Below, in pieces: positions 50,922 through 59,400 of a stretch of 64,000 nucleotides of DNA. Numbering within the stretch: the stretch's first letter is position 1; each line of letters starts with the position of its first letter. A model generated the notes under the pieces. That model saw only the letters and a program-made list of their open reading frames with translations, was not told the origin of the DNA and did not search any database. The stretch covers positions 1 through 64,000 of the forward strand of contig CAMKJU010000010.1 in the NCBI GenBank assembly GCA_946413265.1, in the 5' to 3' direction. The DNA comes from an uncultured Lentisphaerota bacterium (GTDB lineage Bacteria > Verrucomicrobiota > Kiritimatiellia > RFP12 > UBA1067). Position numbers and translations under genes: made by a program.

Positions 50922-52180
50922 CACTCGCCCCCGACCGACAGCGTGCCGAGCGGCTTGAGATGGATGCAGAAGCGCGTGGAACATGAATATTCGCTTGTCG
51001 GATCCGCCATTTGGCGGCTGCAGGGCAGTATGTTTTGAAGGCTGGGGTTTTTCCAGTTGGCCGAAGCCGTGCGGAAAACCCTGTACGCGGAACCATACGC
51101 AGATTGATCCGAGCCCGTCGGATCGGTGCTGTTGCCAAGGCCGAACCTCGGAAGCGAACTATTACCACCTTGCTTCGCCGCTGCATCGAGCGTCCACTCG
51201 CCCACGAGACCAACGACGTCGCAAAATCCCCAATTGTTCGTGGCGAAAAGACCGACCGCAGCCTCTTCGGTGCCCACAGTCCCATACCAGGCGGAAATTT
51301 CATTGAGCTTGTTTGTGAACACGTCGTAATTGTCGGCAGTCGTTATGCCGTTTGGCAGAATCGTTGTGGTGCCTGCGCGTGCGGCGACTTCCCACTGCTC
51401 TTCTTCACAGAGATCGACCAAGAGCGCCCCGCCCGCCTTCGCGCGTAGCTTCGCGACGATGGAATTGGACCCGACCTTGTAGCCTTTGCTCGGCCAATCG
51501 GCAACATCCAGATTGCCGCGAAGAGAATCATACGAAATCTTCTTCGGCTTGAAGCTGCTTCCGGGCGTGCCAGTGCTCAGGCATTCATGCTGTGCCTCGG
51601 TATACTTGAATACGCCGACGTAGAAGTCGCTTGTAAAAGTGACTGTGCGACGGTTCCAGCGTTCGGCATATGTGTTTGAGGAAGAATCTGAAAGACCAAG
51701 CAACTCGAACGTCCCCTTCTCCTCCCCCTGCGTGTACGTTCCCGCGGGGATTCGCCTGAACACCATCTTCGACGACTTGTGCTCGGCCGCCCAGCCGCCG
51801 GCGGGCGCGTCGGCCAAGAACTCGTAGCCGCCGTTCACGAGATCGACGACGATGTAATTGTGCGCGGCAGCCGAGGCATTCGAGACGGCCACGGTGAAGC
51901 CCGTCAGCGTCTGGCCCGCGAACGGCGAGCTCGCGGGATCCCACGTGAAACGGCGCTGCCCGGGCGCACAATCGAACAACGAGCCGAGGCGGCAGGGTGC
52001 GGGATGCGCATCCCACGTCGCCGTCACCTCGACGTCGCTCGTCTCGCCGGAGAGCACGAAATCCACGTCCACCTTCTCGTTCCACGGCCATCGCTGGTTC
52101 ACGAGCACCTGCGAGACTGCAGATTCGGCAAACGCGCCAAACACCACAGAAAAGGCCAATAATCCGATCACGTTCTTCAT
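50921..52180 (-). CDS. Secreted SUMF1/FGE-type (sulfatase-modifying factor) domain protein
   Basis: 419 residues. Signal peptide MKNVIGLLAFSVVFGAFA. Residues ~25-125 are a beta-sandwich-like domain. The SUMF1/EgtB-like fold spans ~135-415: MVFRRIPAGTYTQGEEKG, FTSDFYVGVFKYTEAQHECL, EEEQWEVAARAGTT, NNWGFCDVVGLVGEWTLDA. Catalytic cysteines of true formylglycine enzymes are not evident, so it is more likely a ligand-binding or structural member of the fold. Starts 3 bp after the mini-regulator fusion gene. Confidence 0.82.
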   Translation of the reverse strand: MKNVIGLLAFSVVFGAFAESAVSQVLVNQRWPWNEKVDVDFVLSGETSDVEVTATWDAHPAPCRLGSLFDCAPGQRRFTWDPASSPFAGQTLTGFTVAVSNASAAAHNYIVVDLVNGGYEFLADAPAGGWAAEHKSSKMVFRRIPAGTYTQGEEKGTFELLGLSDSSSNTYAERWNRRTVTFTSDFYVGVFKYTEAQHECLSTGTPGSSFKPKKISYDSLRGNLDVADWPSKGYKVGSNSIVAKLRAKAGGALLVDLCEEEQWEVAARAGTTTILPNGITTADNYDVFTNKLNEISAWYGTVGTEEAAVGLFATNNWGFCDVVGLVGEWTLDAAAKQGGNSSLPRFGLGNSTDPTGSDQSAYGSAYRVFRTASANWKNPSLQNILPCSRQMADPTSEYSCSTRFCIHLKPLGTLSVGGE

Positions 52181-52183
52181 AGT

Positions 52184-52954
52184 CTACCTCAAGATGATCT
52201 TCAGCGGCCTGTACAGCGGCCAGGCGACGGTGTATCCCGAATCGCCTGATTCGCCTAGCCATGCCGTATCGAACGCATACACGCGCGGCGTCTGCAACTT
52301 CGCCAGCTCGCGCTCTGGCGTGTCCATCGCCGCGCGCACCGTAATCGGCCCGCCGCCCGCGCCGTCGACGTAGGCAAGCGTCGCCGTCTCGCGCGCGACC
52401 TCGTTCGCGCCCGCTTTCTGAACGAGCGTCACATCGACGAGAGTTTCGCCGCCCGGTAGGGCGCGATCCCAGAGCGCGCCGAGGGAACCACGGGCCGCCC
52501 GGTGGTCGGCCCCTACCATGCCGCGCGCGACCTCGACCGTCGAAGTCGTGCGCGACACGCGGTTGGAGAACGTGAGCGTCGCAGAGTCCGCGCCTTCCTC
52601 CCACGACCATTCAAGGGGCGCAGCGCGGTCGTGGACGATCTGCCAGAGTCGCATGTCGGATTTAGATCGTATCGTCGTCCCGGCGAAGGCCGAAAGACCG
52701 CACAGCAGCACGAGTGGCAAGTACTTCTTCACCGTGTTACGCGCGACTTTCAGGGCCTGGGCGATGCGGCTGAGGTTCCGCCCGTACTTGTCGAACACGC
52801 GGCGGACGTATCGGCAGACCGCCGCGTCGAGCTCGTCGGGGAGCGCGCTGTCGGAGACCGATTTCATGAGCGGAAGCACTTTCTGCTGCTGCGACTCGCT
52901 CGCCGCCACAGCGTACTCGGTCCAGCCGTAGCCCGTCAAAATTAGGTTGTCCAT
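52184..52954 (-). CDS. Mini-regulator fused in frame to a putative secreted protein
   Basis: 256 residues; AGGAAGG precedes the ATG. Residues 1-18 (MDNLILTGYGWTEYAVAA) match the first residues of the enhancer-binding protein at 4194-5693. Residues ~38-75 (DELDAAVCRYVRRVFDKYGR, NLSRIAQALKVARNTVKKYL) match its C-terminal helix-turn-helix. The ~400-residue middle is missing. The helix runs straight into KKYLPLVLLCGLSAFAGTT, a plausible signal peptide whose start could be the GTG at 52732. The remainder is unrecognised and beta-rich. Either a DNA-binding/secreted chimera or two overlapping genes in one frame. Confidence 0.7.
   Translation of the reverse strand: MDNLILTGYGWTEYAVAASESQQQKVLPLMKSVSDSALPDELDAAVCRYVRRVFDKYGRNLSRIAQALKVARNTVKKYLPLVLLCGLSAFAGTTIRSKSDMRLWQIVHDRAAPLEWSWEEGADSATLTFSNRVSRTTSTVEVARGMVGADHRAARGSLGALWDRALPGGETLVDVTLVQKAGANEVARETATLAYVDGAGGGPITVRAAMDTPERELAKLQTPRVYAFDTAWLGESGDSGYTVAWPLYRPLKIILR
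52455..52480 (-). repeat. 26-bp palindromic element (CTACC type), degenerate
   Basis: GGTAGGGCGCGATCCCAGAG then CGCGCC: outer 6-bp stem GGCGCG/CGCGCC kept, inner part decayed. Confidence 0.55.
52492..52517 (+). repeat. 26-bp palindromic element (CTACC type), variant
   Basis: GGGCCG ... CGGCCC stem then CTACC; relative of 48530-48555 with a compensating stem change. Confidence 0.6.
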
Positions 52955-52981
52955 CGTCCTTCCTTTCCCAATTCGAAAGAA

Positions 52982-52990
52982 ATTGTATCA
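52982..52990 (-). promoter_or_regulatory. Extended -10 promoter of the DUF4838 operon
   Basis: TGA-TACAAT on the minus strand, 27 nt before the ATG at 52954, with an AGGAAGG ribosome site between. Confidence 0.6.
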
Positions 52991-53027
52991 AAATCGGACC
53001 TCCGAGGTCAAATTGTGGTTGTAATCG

Positions 53028-53056
53028 GTCACTTATCAGGAATCCTGACAAGTGAC
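53028..53056. terminator. Near-perfect 29-bp palindrome after LRR protein C
   Basis: Arms GTCACTT and TCAGGA are mirrored by TCCTGA and AAGTGAC with two mismatches. It lies 12 bp past the LRR C stop. No T run follows on the minus strand, so an operator for the promoter at 52982 is equally possible. Confidence 0.4.
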
Positions 53057-53068
53057 AGAATACGATTT

Positions 53069-54814
53069 TTATTCGACCGTCACGGGCCACGGACCGCCGG
53101 CGGATTGTCTACCGGTAGCTTTGCCGATACCTACGCCGTCCAGAACGAACCCGGCCACGTTCACGCTGTATTTCTTCAGGCGCTTCTTGCCGTTGCGCGC
53201 ATCCTCCAGCACATACGCCTTGAACGAGCCTTTGAAGATGCCTGTCTTCGCCGCGTAGTTGATCTTCAGGGAAGATCGGTTGGTCTTGTTCCTGGACACG
53301 TCCACTACACGGACGAATTCACCCGTCTCGCGACTCTTCGTCCACTTCACGGTCGCGGCCTTGGCGAATTTCCACTTGCCGCCCACAACCTCAAACGCCT
53401 CCTCGTAAGGCAGCAGGTCATACTGTACCTCCCCAGGTACTGCAAGATTGCAACTCGCCAGACGGAACGTCCCGCGCTCTCCGCCCCTCAGCGCGCCGCC
53501 GACTGTCGCAGAGGCCATAGCGTATATGGGGTTCTTAAATGTAAACAAGCCATCCGGCGACATCTCCAGCGTCATCGCGCCGATAGGCTCCTTGAATGTT
53601 AGAGTAACTGGCGGAATCCGCCCCTGCGCGTCCAACGCAGCCAGTACCCCCGAAGCCGTGAACCTTCTCACCCTGCCGTCCACCAGAAGCGTGGCCACGG
53701 CGGAAACCCTCAAGGTTCCGTGCTTCTTGTTGACCTTTCCGGCCTTCACCTGCATCGTGCCCACGCGGCTGTATGCTTTGTCAAATATGACAGCGGCCCC
53801 CGTCACGATCTGCACCCTGGCAAAGCTCGTGTCCAATGAACCCGCATACGTGGGAGTCTCTTCAATATATGCGATTTTCATTCCGTTCCATGTTCCAGGT
53901 ATCGCGACACCCCAACCCGTCGAATTCCTTTTAACGTACACCGTGCAGCTGGATTTGACTGATGCGAATGTTTTCTCACCCATTGTCGGTGCGTGTCCAT
54001 AAAATACTATGCTTGTCAATCCCTTGCACCCAGAAAACGCGCTTTTGCCGATGCTCGCAACGCTGGCGGGAATCGTCACGCCGGTGATGCCCGTGCAGCC
54101 GTAAAATGCCGAATCTCCTATTCCCCTCGCGCCTGGCGGAATCACGACGGTTCCCGTCAACCCAGTGCATTTGTAAAACGCCTTCGCCCCTATGCCGCGA
54201 ACGCCAGTCAGGTTCAACGTGCCCGAGAGCGTCTCTATGCTGCCGATGGCCCAGCCGTCCACCAGCGTCACCCCAGGGATGCTCGTCGTATCGAACACCG
54301 AATCGGCACATCCCTTGAACGCGCCGCTTTTGATGCTCGTCACGTCTGAGGATATCGCGACGTGCGTGATTGACGTATATGCCGACGGGAAAATCTGCTT
54401 CATGCTCGTCGAACACACGTATTGCGGGATTGTCACGTACTTCAAGTTTCTGCAACCCGTGAAGGCAGACGTTCCTATGTTCGTCACGCCGTCGCCGACG
54501 GTCAGTTCCTCAAGCTCCCTGCAACCGTAGAACGCCTTCTCGCCGATGTTCGCAACGCTGTTGGGGATCACCAGCCCCGTAAGTCCTCTGCTGCCGTAGA
54601 GCGCACGTGTCCCGATGCCCGTCACGGGCACTCCTCCGAGAGAAGAGGGAATGGCCACGTCGTTTGTGGGGGTGGGGGAGACGGCTGTGATTTCCGCCGT
54701 GTTGCCACTGACGCCGTAGGTCCAAGTGTATCCGCCTACAGCTTCCTCGTCCGCCCTGAGCGTCAGCGCGGCGATGGACGCCGCTGCAAGCAATACCGTG
54801 AACCTCTTCGACAT
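53069..54814 (-). CDS. Secreted BspA-type leucine-rich-repeat protein C
   Basis: 581 residues. Signal peptide MSKRFTVLLAAASIAALTLR. LRR_5 repeats at ~50-310 (LTGLVIPNSVANIGEKAFYG and similar). Residues ~335-581 are a diverged copy of the C-terminal module of LRR A and B: WKFAKAATVKWTKS, KINYAAKTGIFKGSFKAYVL and KKYSVNVAGFVLDGVGIGKA, ending PWPVTVE. The start lies 6 bp after the pyrD stop, with GGAG upstream, so it may be co-transcribed with ileS-pyrK-pyrD. Confidence 0.86.
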   Translation of the reverse strand: MSKRFTVLLAAASIAALTLRADEEAVGGYTWTYGVSGNTAEITAVSPTPTNDVAIPSSLGGVPVTGIGTRALYGSRGLTGLVIPNSVANIGEKAFYGCRELEELTVGDGVTNIGTSAFTGCRNLKYVTIPQYVCSTSMKQIFPSAYTSITHVAISSDVTSIKSGAFKGCADSVFDTTSIPGVTLVDGWAIGSIETLSGTLNLTGVRGIGAKAFYKCTGLTGTVVIPPGARGIGDSAFYGCTGITGVTIPASVASIGKSAFSGCKGLTSIVFYGHAPTMGEKTFASVKSSCTVYVKRNSTGWGVAIPGTWNGMKIAYIEETPTYAGSLDTSFARVQIVTGAAVIFDKAYSRVGTMQVKAGKVNKKHGTLRVSAVATLLVDGRVRRFTASGVLAALDAQGRIPPVTLTFKEPIGAMTLEMSPDGLFTFKNPIYAMASATVGGALRGGERGTFRLASCNLAVPGEVQYDLLPYEEAFEVVGGKWKFAKAATVKWTKSRETGEFVRVVDVSRNKTNRSSLKINYAAKTGIFKGSFKAYVLEDARNGKKRLKKYSVNVAGFVLDGVGIGKATGRQSAGGPWPVTVE

Positions 54815-54820
54815 TTCTAT

Positions 54821-55735
54821 CTACTCCGTGGATAGCGCACCAGTGAGCTGTGCGACGGACGCAAACCCATGCCGCTCGCAGTAGTCCGTAAGTCCGTCGT
54901 AGACGGCGGCGACAACGCCCGGATCGGTGAAGGTCGCGGTACCCACGGCCACCGCCGTAGCGCCCGCGAGGAAGAACTCGATTGCGTCCTTCGCCTCGTA
55001 GATACCGCCCATCGCGAGGATCGGGAGCTTCGTGACGGCGTGCGCGTCGTAGACGAGCTTCACCGCCGCTGGATGCACGCAGCGTCCGGAAAGCCCGCCC
55101 GTGCGGTTCGCAAGCACGGGCCGACGCGTCTCGACGTCAATCACCATCGCGGGAATCGTGTTGATGAGCGAAAGAGCGTTCGCCCCCCCGTCCTCGCACG
55201 CCCTCACGTACGGCGTAATGGACGGCACGTTCGGCGCGAGCTTTACGAGGAGCGGACGCTTCGTCGCCGCGCGCACGGCAGAGACTACCTTGCACAGCAC
55301 CTCCGGATCCTGTCCGAAGGTGTGCCCGCCCGCTTTGACGTTGGGACAGCTCACGTTCATCTCAATCGCGTCCACCGCATCGCCCATCCGCGCGGCGACC
55401 TCAGCGTACTCCTCGATCGTGCCGCCCCAGATGTTGGCGATCATGGGGACGTCCGGCACCTGCTTCCGGTACCACGGCACGGTGTACTTGAGGAAATGCT
55501 CCACGCCCGTCCCCTGCAGGCCAATGGCGTTCACGAGCCCACCCGGCACCTCCGCGTGGCGCGGCATCTGGTTGCCGGGCCAGGGGTCGAGTCGAATGCC
55601 CTTCGCCGTCACCGCGCCGAGCTTTGAGTAGTCGACCGCGCCAACGTATTCGAAACCGTAGCCGAACGTGCCGCTCGCCGTGGCGACGGGGGAGCGCATC
55701 TTCAGTCCGCCGAGATCGACTTCCATGTTCACCAT
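54821..55735 (-). CDS. pyrD: Dihydroorotate dehydrogenase, catalytic subunit (class 1B)
   Basis: 304 residues from ATG 55735 (GGAGGA 6 nt upstream; overlaps pyrK by 7 bp). Motifs: KMRSPVATASGTFGYG, AIEMNVSCPNVKAGGHTFG (catalytic Cys, class 1), KLAPNVPSITPYVRACEDGG, and GGIYEAKDAIEFFLAGATAV. With PyrK it forms the NAD-linked class 1B enzyme that oxidises dihydroorotate in pyrimidine synthesis. Confidence 0.95.
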   Translation of the reverse strand: MVNMEVDLGGLKMRSPVATASGTFGYGFEYVGAVDYSKLGAVTAKGIRLDPWPGNQMPRHAEVPGGLVNAIGLQGTGVEHFLKYTVPWYRKQVPDVPMIANIWGGTIEEYAEVAARMGDAVDAIEMNVSCPNVKAGGHTFGQDPEVLCKVVSAVRAATKRPLLVKLAPNVPSITPYVRACEDGGANALSLINTIPAMVIDVETRRPVLANRTGGLSGRCVHPAAVKLVYDAHAVTKLPILAMGGIYEAKDAIEFFLAGATAVAVGTATFTDPGVVAAVYDGLTDYCERHGFASVAQLTGALSTE

Positions 55736-56499
55736 ACGAGGTCCTCCGCCCTGAACACCGGTCCTTCCACACAGCAGCGCGAGTTTCCGCGCACCGTCTT
55801 CTGTATGCAGGCGTAACACGCTCCGACACCGCAGACCATGTGCCGGTCCATCGAGATCCAGCCCGGCATCTTCGCAGCCACGGCGCGGTCGGCGACGGCC
55901 TTCAGGAGGCCATCCGGACCACACGTGAAGAGTTCAAAAGTTTCGCCCCGCGCGCGTAAGCCGTCCAACACCGCATCGAGCGGCCCCGTCACAAAACCCT
56001 TCTCGCCAGCGCTGCCGTCGTTTGTCGCGATGCGCACATCCACGCCGAGTGCGGCGAAGCGGTCGAGCGCGAGCAGGTCATCCTTAGTGCGTCCACCCAC
56101 GAACAGAATCGCGTGCGGATCCTTCAGGCGCTTCGCGAGAAAGTGGAGCGGCGCCACGCCGTAGCCGCCGCCCACAAGAAGCGGCACGCCCTTCGACGAC
56201 GAGGGGAAGCCGTGTCCGAGCGGCCCCATAACCTCCACCGTATCGCCCACAAGCACCTTTGATAGCGCCGCCGTGCCGCGTCCCACGACCTTGTAGAGCA
56301 GCGTCACGCGGCCCGCGTCAGCGTCAAACACGCTGAAGGGACGCCGCAGGGCGGTCGATTCCAGACCAGGCACGCGCACATGCACGAACTGCCCCGGCGT
56401 GAGATCTGCCGCGAGACGCGGCGCCTCCAATACGAGGAATCGGTAACCCGGCCCGGCATCCTCGTGTGAGGCTACAACTGATTTTTCATTGATTGCCAT
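55729..56499 (-). CDS. pyrK: Dihydroorotate dehydrogenase, electron-transfer subunit
   Basis: 256 residues. FAD site RRPFSVFDADAG, NAD-binding GVPLLVGGGYGVAPLHFLAK, and a 2Fe-2S site CGVGACYACIQKTVRG with a final RCCVEGPVF, giving the four Cys. Passes electrons from PyrD to NAD. Start shares one base with the ileS stop (TAATG). Confidence 0.95.
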   Translation of the reverse strand: MAINEKSVVASHEDAGPGYRFLVLEAPRLAADLTPGQFVHVRVPGLESTALRRPFSVFDADAGRVTLLYKVVGRGTAALSKVLVGDTVEVMGPLGHGFPSSSKGVPLLVGGGYGVAPLHFLAKRLKDPHAILFVGGRTKDDLLALDRFAALGVDVRIATNDGSAGEKGFVTGPLDAVLDGLRARGETFELFTCGPDGLLKAVADRAVAAKMPGWISMDRHMVCGVGACYACIQKTVRGNSRCCVEGPVFRAEDLVW

Positions 56500-59400
56500 T
56501 ACGCCTCGGCCTTCCCCACAAGGATCTTCGCGGCGTGTCCGTTGAGGTCAACTGACTTCGCCTCGCCGCATGCGGCGAAATCAAGCGCGACGGCAAGCGT
56601 CTCGGCGGTCACGTAGTCGCGATGCGCCTCAATCGCCGCCTTCAGCTCGTCGTCCGCCTCCACCGTAACGCGGATGCGCTGCGTGACCTCGAAGTCGGCT
56701 TCCTTGCGCATCGCCTGCACGTGGCTCACGAACTCGCGGGCGAGGCCCTCGGCCACGAGCTCGGGCGTGAGGGCCGTCTCGAGGCCCACCACCACGGGGC
56801 CATCGGAAGCCACCACGAGGCCGGCTTTCGGGGTACGCGTGACGAGCACATCCTCAGGGGCGATCTCGACGCCCTCGATGACAACGACCGGGGGCTGCGC
56901 CCCCGAGCCCTGCCCAAAGAGACCGGCGATGCCGGGCGCGTTTCCGGCGATGGCGGCCGCCACGGCCTTCATCTTCGGACCGCATTTCTTGCCAAGGGTC
57001 TTGAAGTTCGCCTTGTAGGAGACGTCGCAGAGCTCCGTCTCGTCGGCGACGAACTGCACGGCCTTCACGTTCAGCTCGTCCTCGATGAGCGATTCTAGGC
57101 CCTTCACGTCGCCGCCGGCCACCTTCAGGACGGAGAGCGGCTGGCGCACCTTGAGGTCGTTGTCGGCGCGGAGGCGGCGCCCCAGCTCCACCACGGCCTG
57201 CACGTCGGCCATGCGGCGCTCGAGGTCGAGGTCGCGCGCGGCGGCGTTCGCCGTCGGGAAATCGCACAGGTGCACGGATTCGGGGTCGCCCTCGCCCTTG
57301 AGATTGCGGTAGATTTCCTCCGCGATGAACGGCGTGAACGGCGCGGCAACCTTCGCAAGCTGCACGAGCACGTAGCGGAGCGTACGGTAGGCGCAGAGCT
57401 TGTCGCCGTCGTTCTGCGACTTCCAGAAGCGGCGGCGCGAGCGGCGGATGTACCAGTTCGTGAGATCCTCGATGAACTTCACGAACGGACGCACCGAGCG
57501 TTGCAGGTCGTAGACGTCCATCGCCGCCGAAACGTCGGCGATCAGCGTTTCCATCGAGGAGACAATCCACTTGTCGAGCACGTTGTCAGACTCGGGGTAG
57601 ACGACTTCCTTGTCTGCAAATCCATCCACGTTCGCGTAGGTGACGAAGAAGGAGTAGGCGTTCCAAAGCGGGATGAGGATGTCGCGCATGAGCTGCTTCA
57701 CGCCGTTCTCGGAGAACTTGAGGTTCTCGGCGCGTACGACGGGCGAGTAGATCATGTAGAGGCGAATCGCATCGGCCCCGTACGTATCCAGCATCTTCGT
57801 GGGGTCGGGGTAGTTCTTGAGGCGCTTCGACATCTTCTTGCCGTCTTCGGCGAGCACGAGGCCGTTCACGATCACGTTGCGGTACGGCGACTTGTCGAAG
57901 AGGCACGTGCCGAGCACCATGAGCGTGTAGAACCAGCCGCGGGTCTGGTCGACGCCCTCGGCGATGAAATCGGCGGGGAAGAAATCGACAACGGACGGGG
58001 GCTCTGGCGCCCCCGAACCCCGCCCAAGGTTGCCGCCTTCGGCGGCTTCACCCATATAATGCTGCTGGGCGTAGGGCATTGAGCCGCTCTCGAACCAGCA
58101 GTCGAGCACCTCGGGCGTTCGGTGGTAGGTCTTGCCGTCCTTCTTGATCACGATCTTGTCGATAAAGTGCTTGTGGAGGTCGGTCACCTTCTCGCCAGAG
58201 AGGGCCTCGAGCTCCTTCACAGAACCCACGCAGATCATGTCGGAGGGGTCGTCGTCGTTTACCCACACCGGGATGCAGCTGCCCCAGAAGCGGTTGCGGG
58301 AGATGTTCCAGTCGCGCGCCTCCTCGAGCCAGTTGCCGAAGCGCTTCTCGCCCACGTAGTCGGGCGTCCAGTGTACGGTGGCGTTGTTCTTCGCGAGGCG
58401 TTCGTGGAGGTCCTCCACGCGCACGTACCAGGCGTCGATCGCGCGGTAGATGAGCGGGGTGTCGGTGCGGTCGCAGAACGGGTAGGAGTGGACGATCGTC
58501 GCCTGGTGGACGAGCTTGCCCTCGGCCTTGAGACGCTTGATGATGTCCTTGTCGCAGTCCTTGCAGAAGCGGCCGGCGTACTCCGGCACCGCGTCCGTGA
58601 AGGCGCAGGCGTCGTCGAGCGGGTCGGCGAACGCGGTGATGCCCGCCTCCTTGCACACGCGGAAGTCGTCCTCGCCGTAGGCGGGGGCGATGTGGACGAG
58701 GCCCACGCCATCGTCCGTCGTCACGTAGTCGTCGTTCAGCACCTGGAACGCGCCCTCGGCGCGCTTCTCCGCGAAGTACGGGAACATCGGCTCGTACTGC
58801 ACGCCCTTCAGCGCGCTGCCCTTGAATTCGGCCACGATTTCGTACTGCTCTTCCTTCTTGAAGATGTGCGGCAGACGGGCCTTGGCCATCACGTAGATCG
58901 GGTGCGCGTCGTCCGTGAGGTCGCGCACGGCCACGTAGTCAATGCTCGCACCGGCGCAGATCGCGAGGTTCTCGGGGAGGGTCCAGGGGGTGGTGGTCCA
59001 GATGAGGAGGTAAAGCGGAGCGTCGTCTAGTTTTTCTAGCACACCTAGCTTTTCTAGGGTTCCCTGCCCATCGATCACCTTCACCCGCACCGTCACGGTC
59101 GGGTCCTGCACGTCCTTGTAGTTGCTGCCGGCCTCGAAGTTGGAGAGCGGCGTGGAGAGCTTCCACGAATACGGCATGATGCGGTGGCTCTTGTACACGC
59201 GCCCCTGGTCCCAGAGCTGCTTGAACACCCACCACACGCTCTCCATGAAGCCCGGCTCCATGGTCTTGTAGTCGTTGTCGAAATCCACCCAGCGGCCCAT
59301 GCGCGTGACCGTCTTGCGCCATTCGCCCACGTAGCGTAGCACCATCGAGCGACACTGCTCGTTGAACTTGTCGACGCCGATCTTCTTGATCTCGGGCGCG

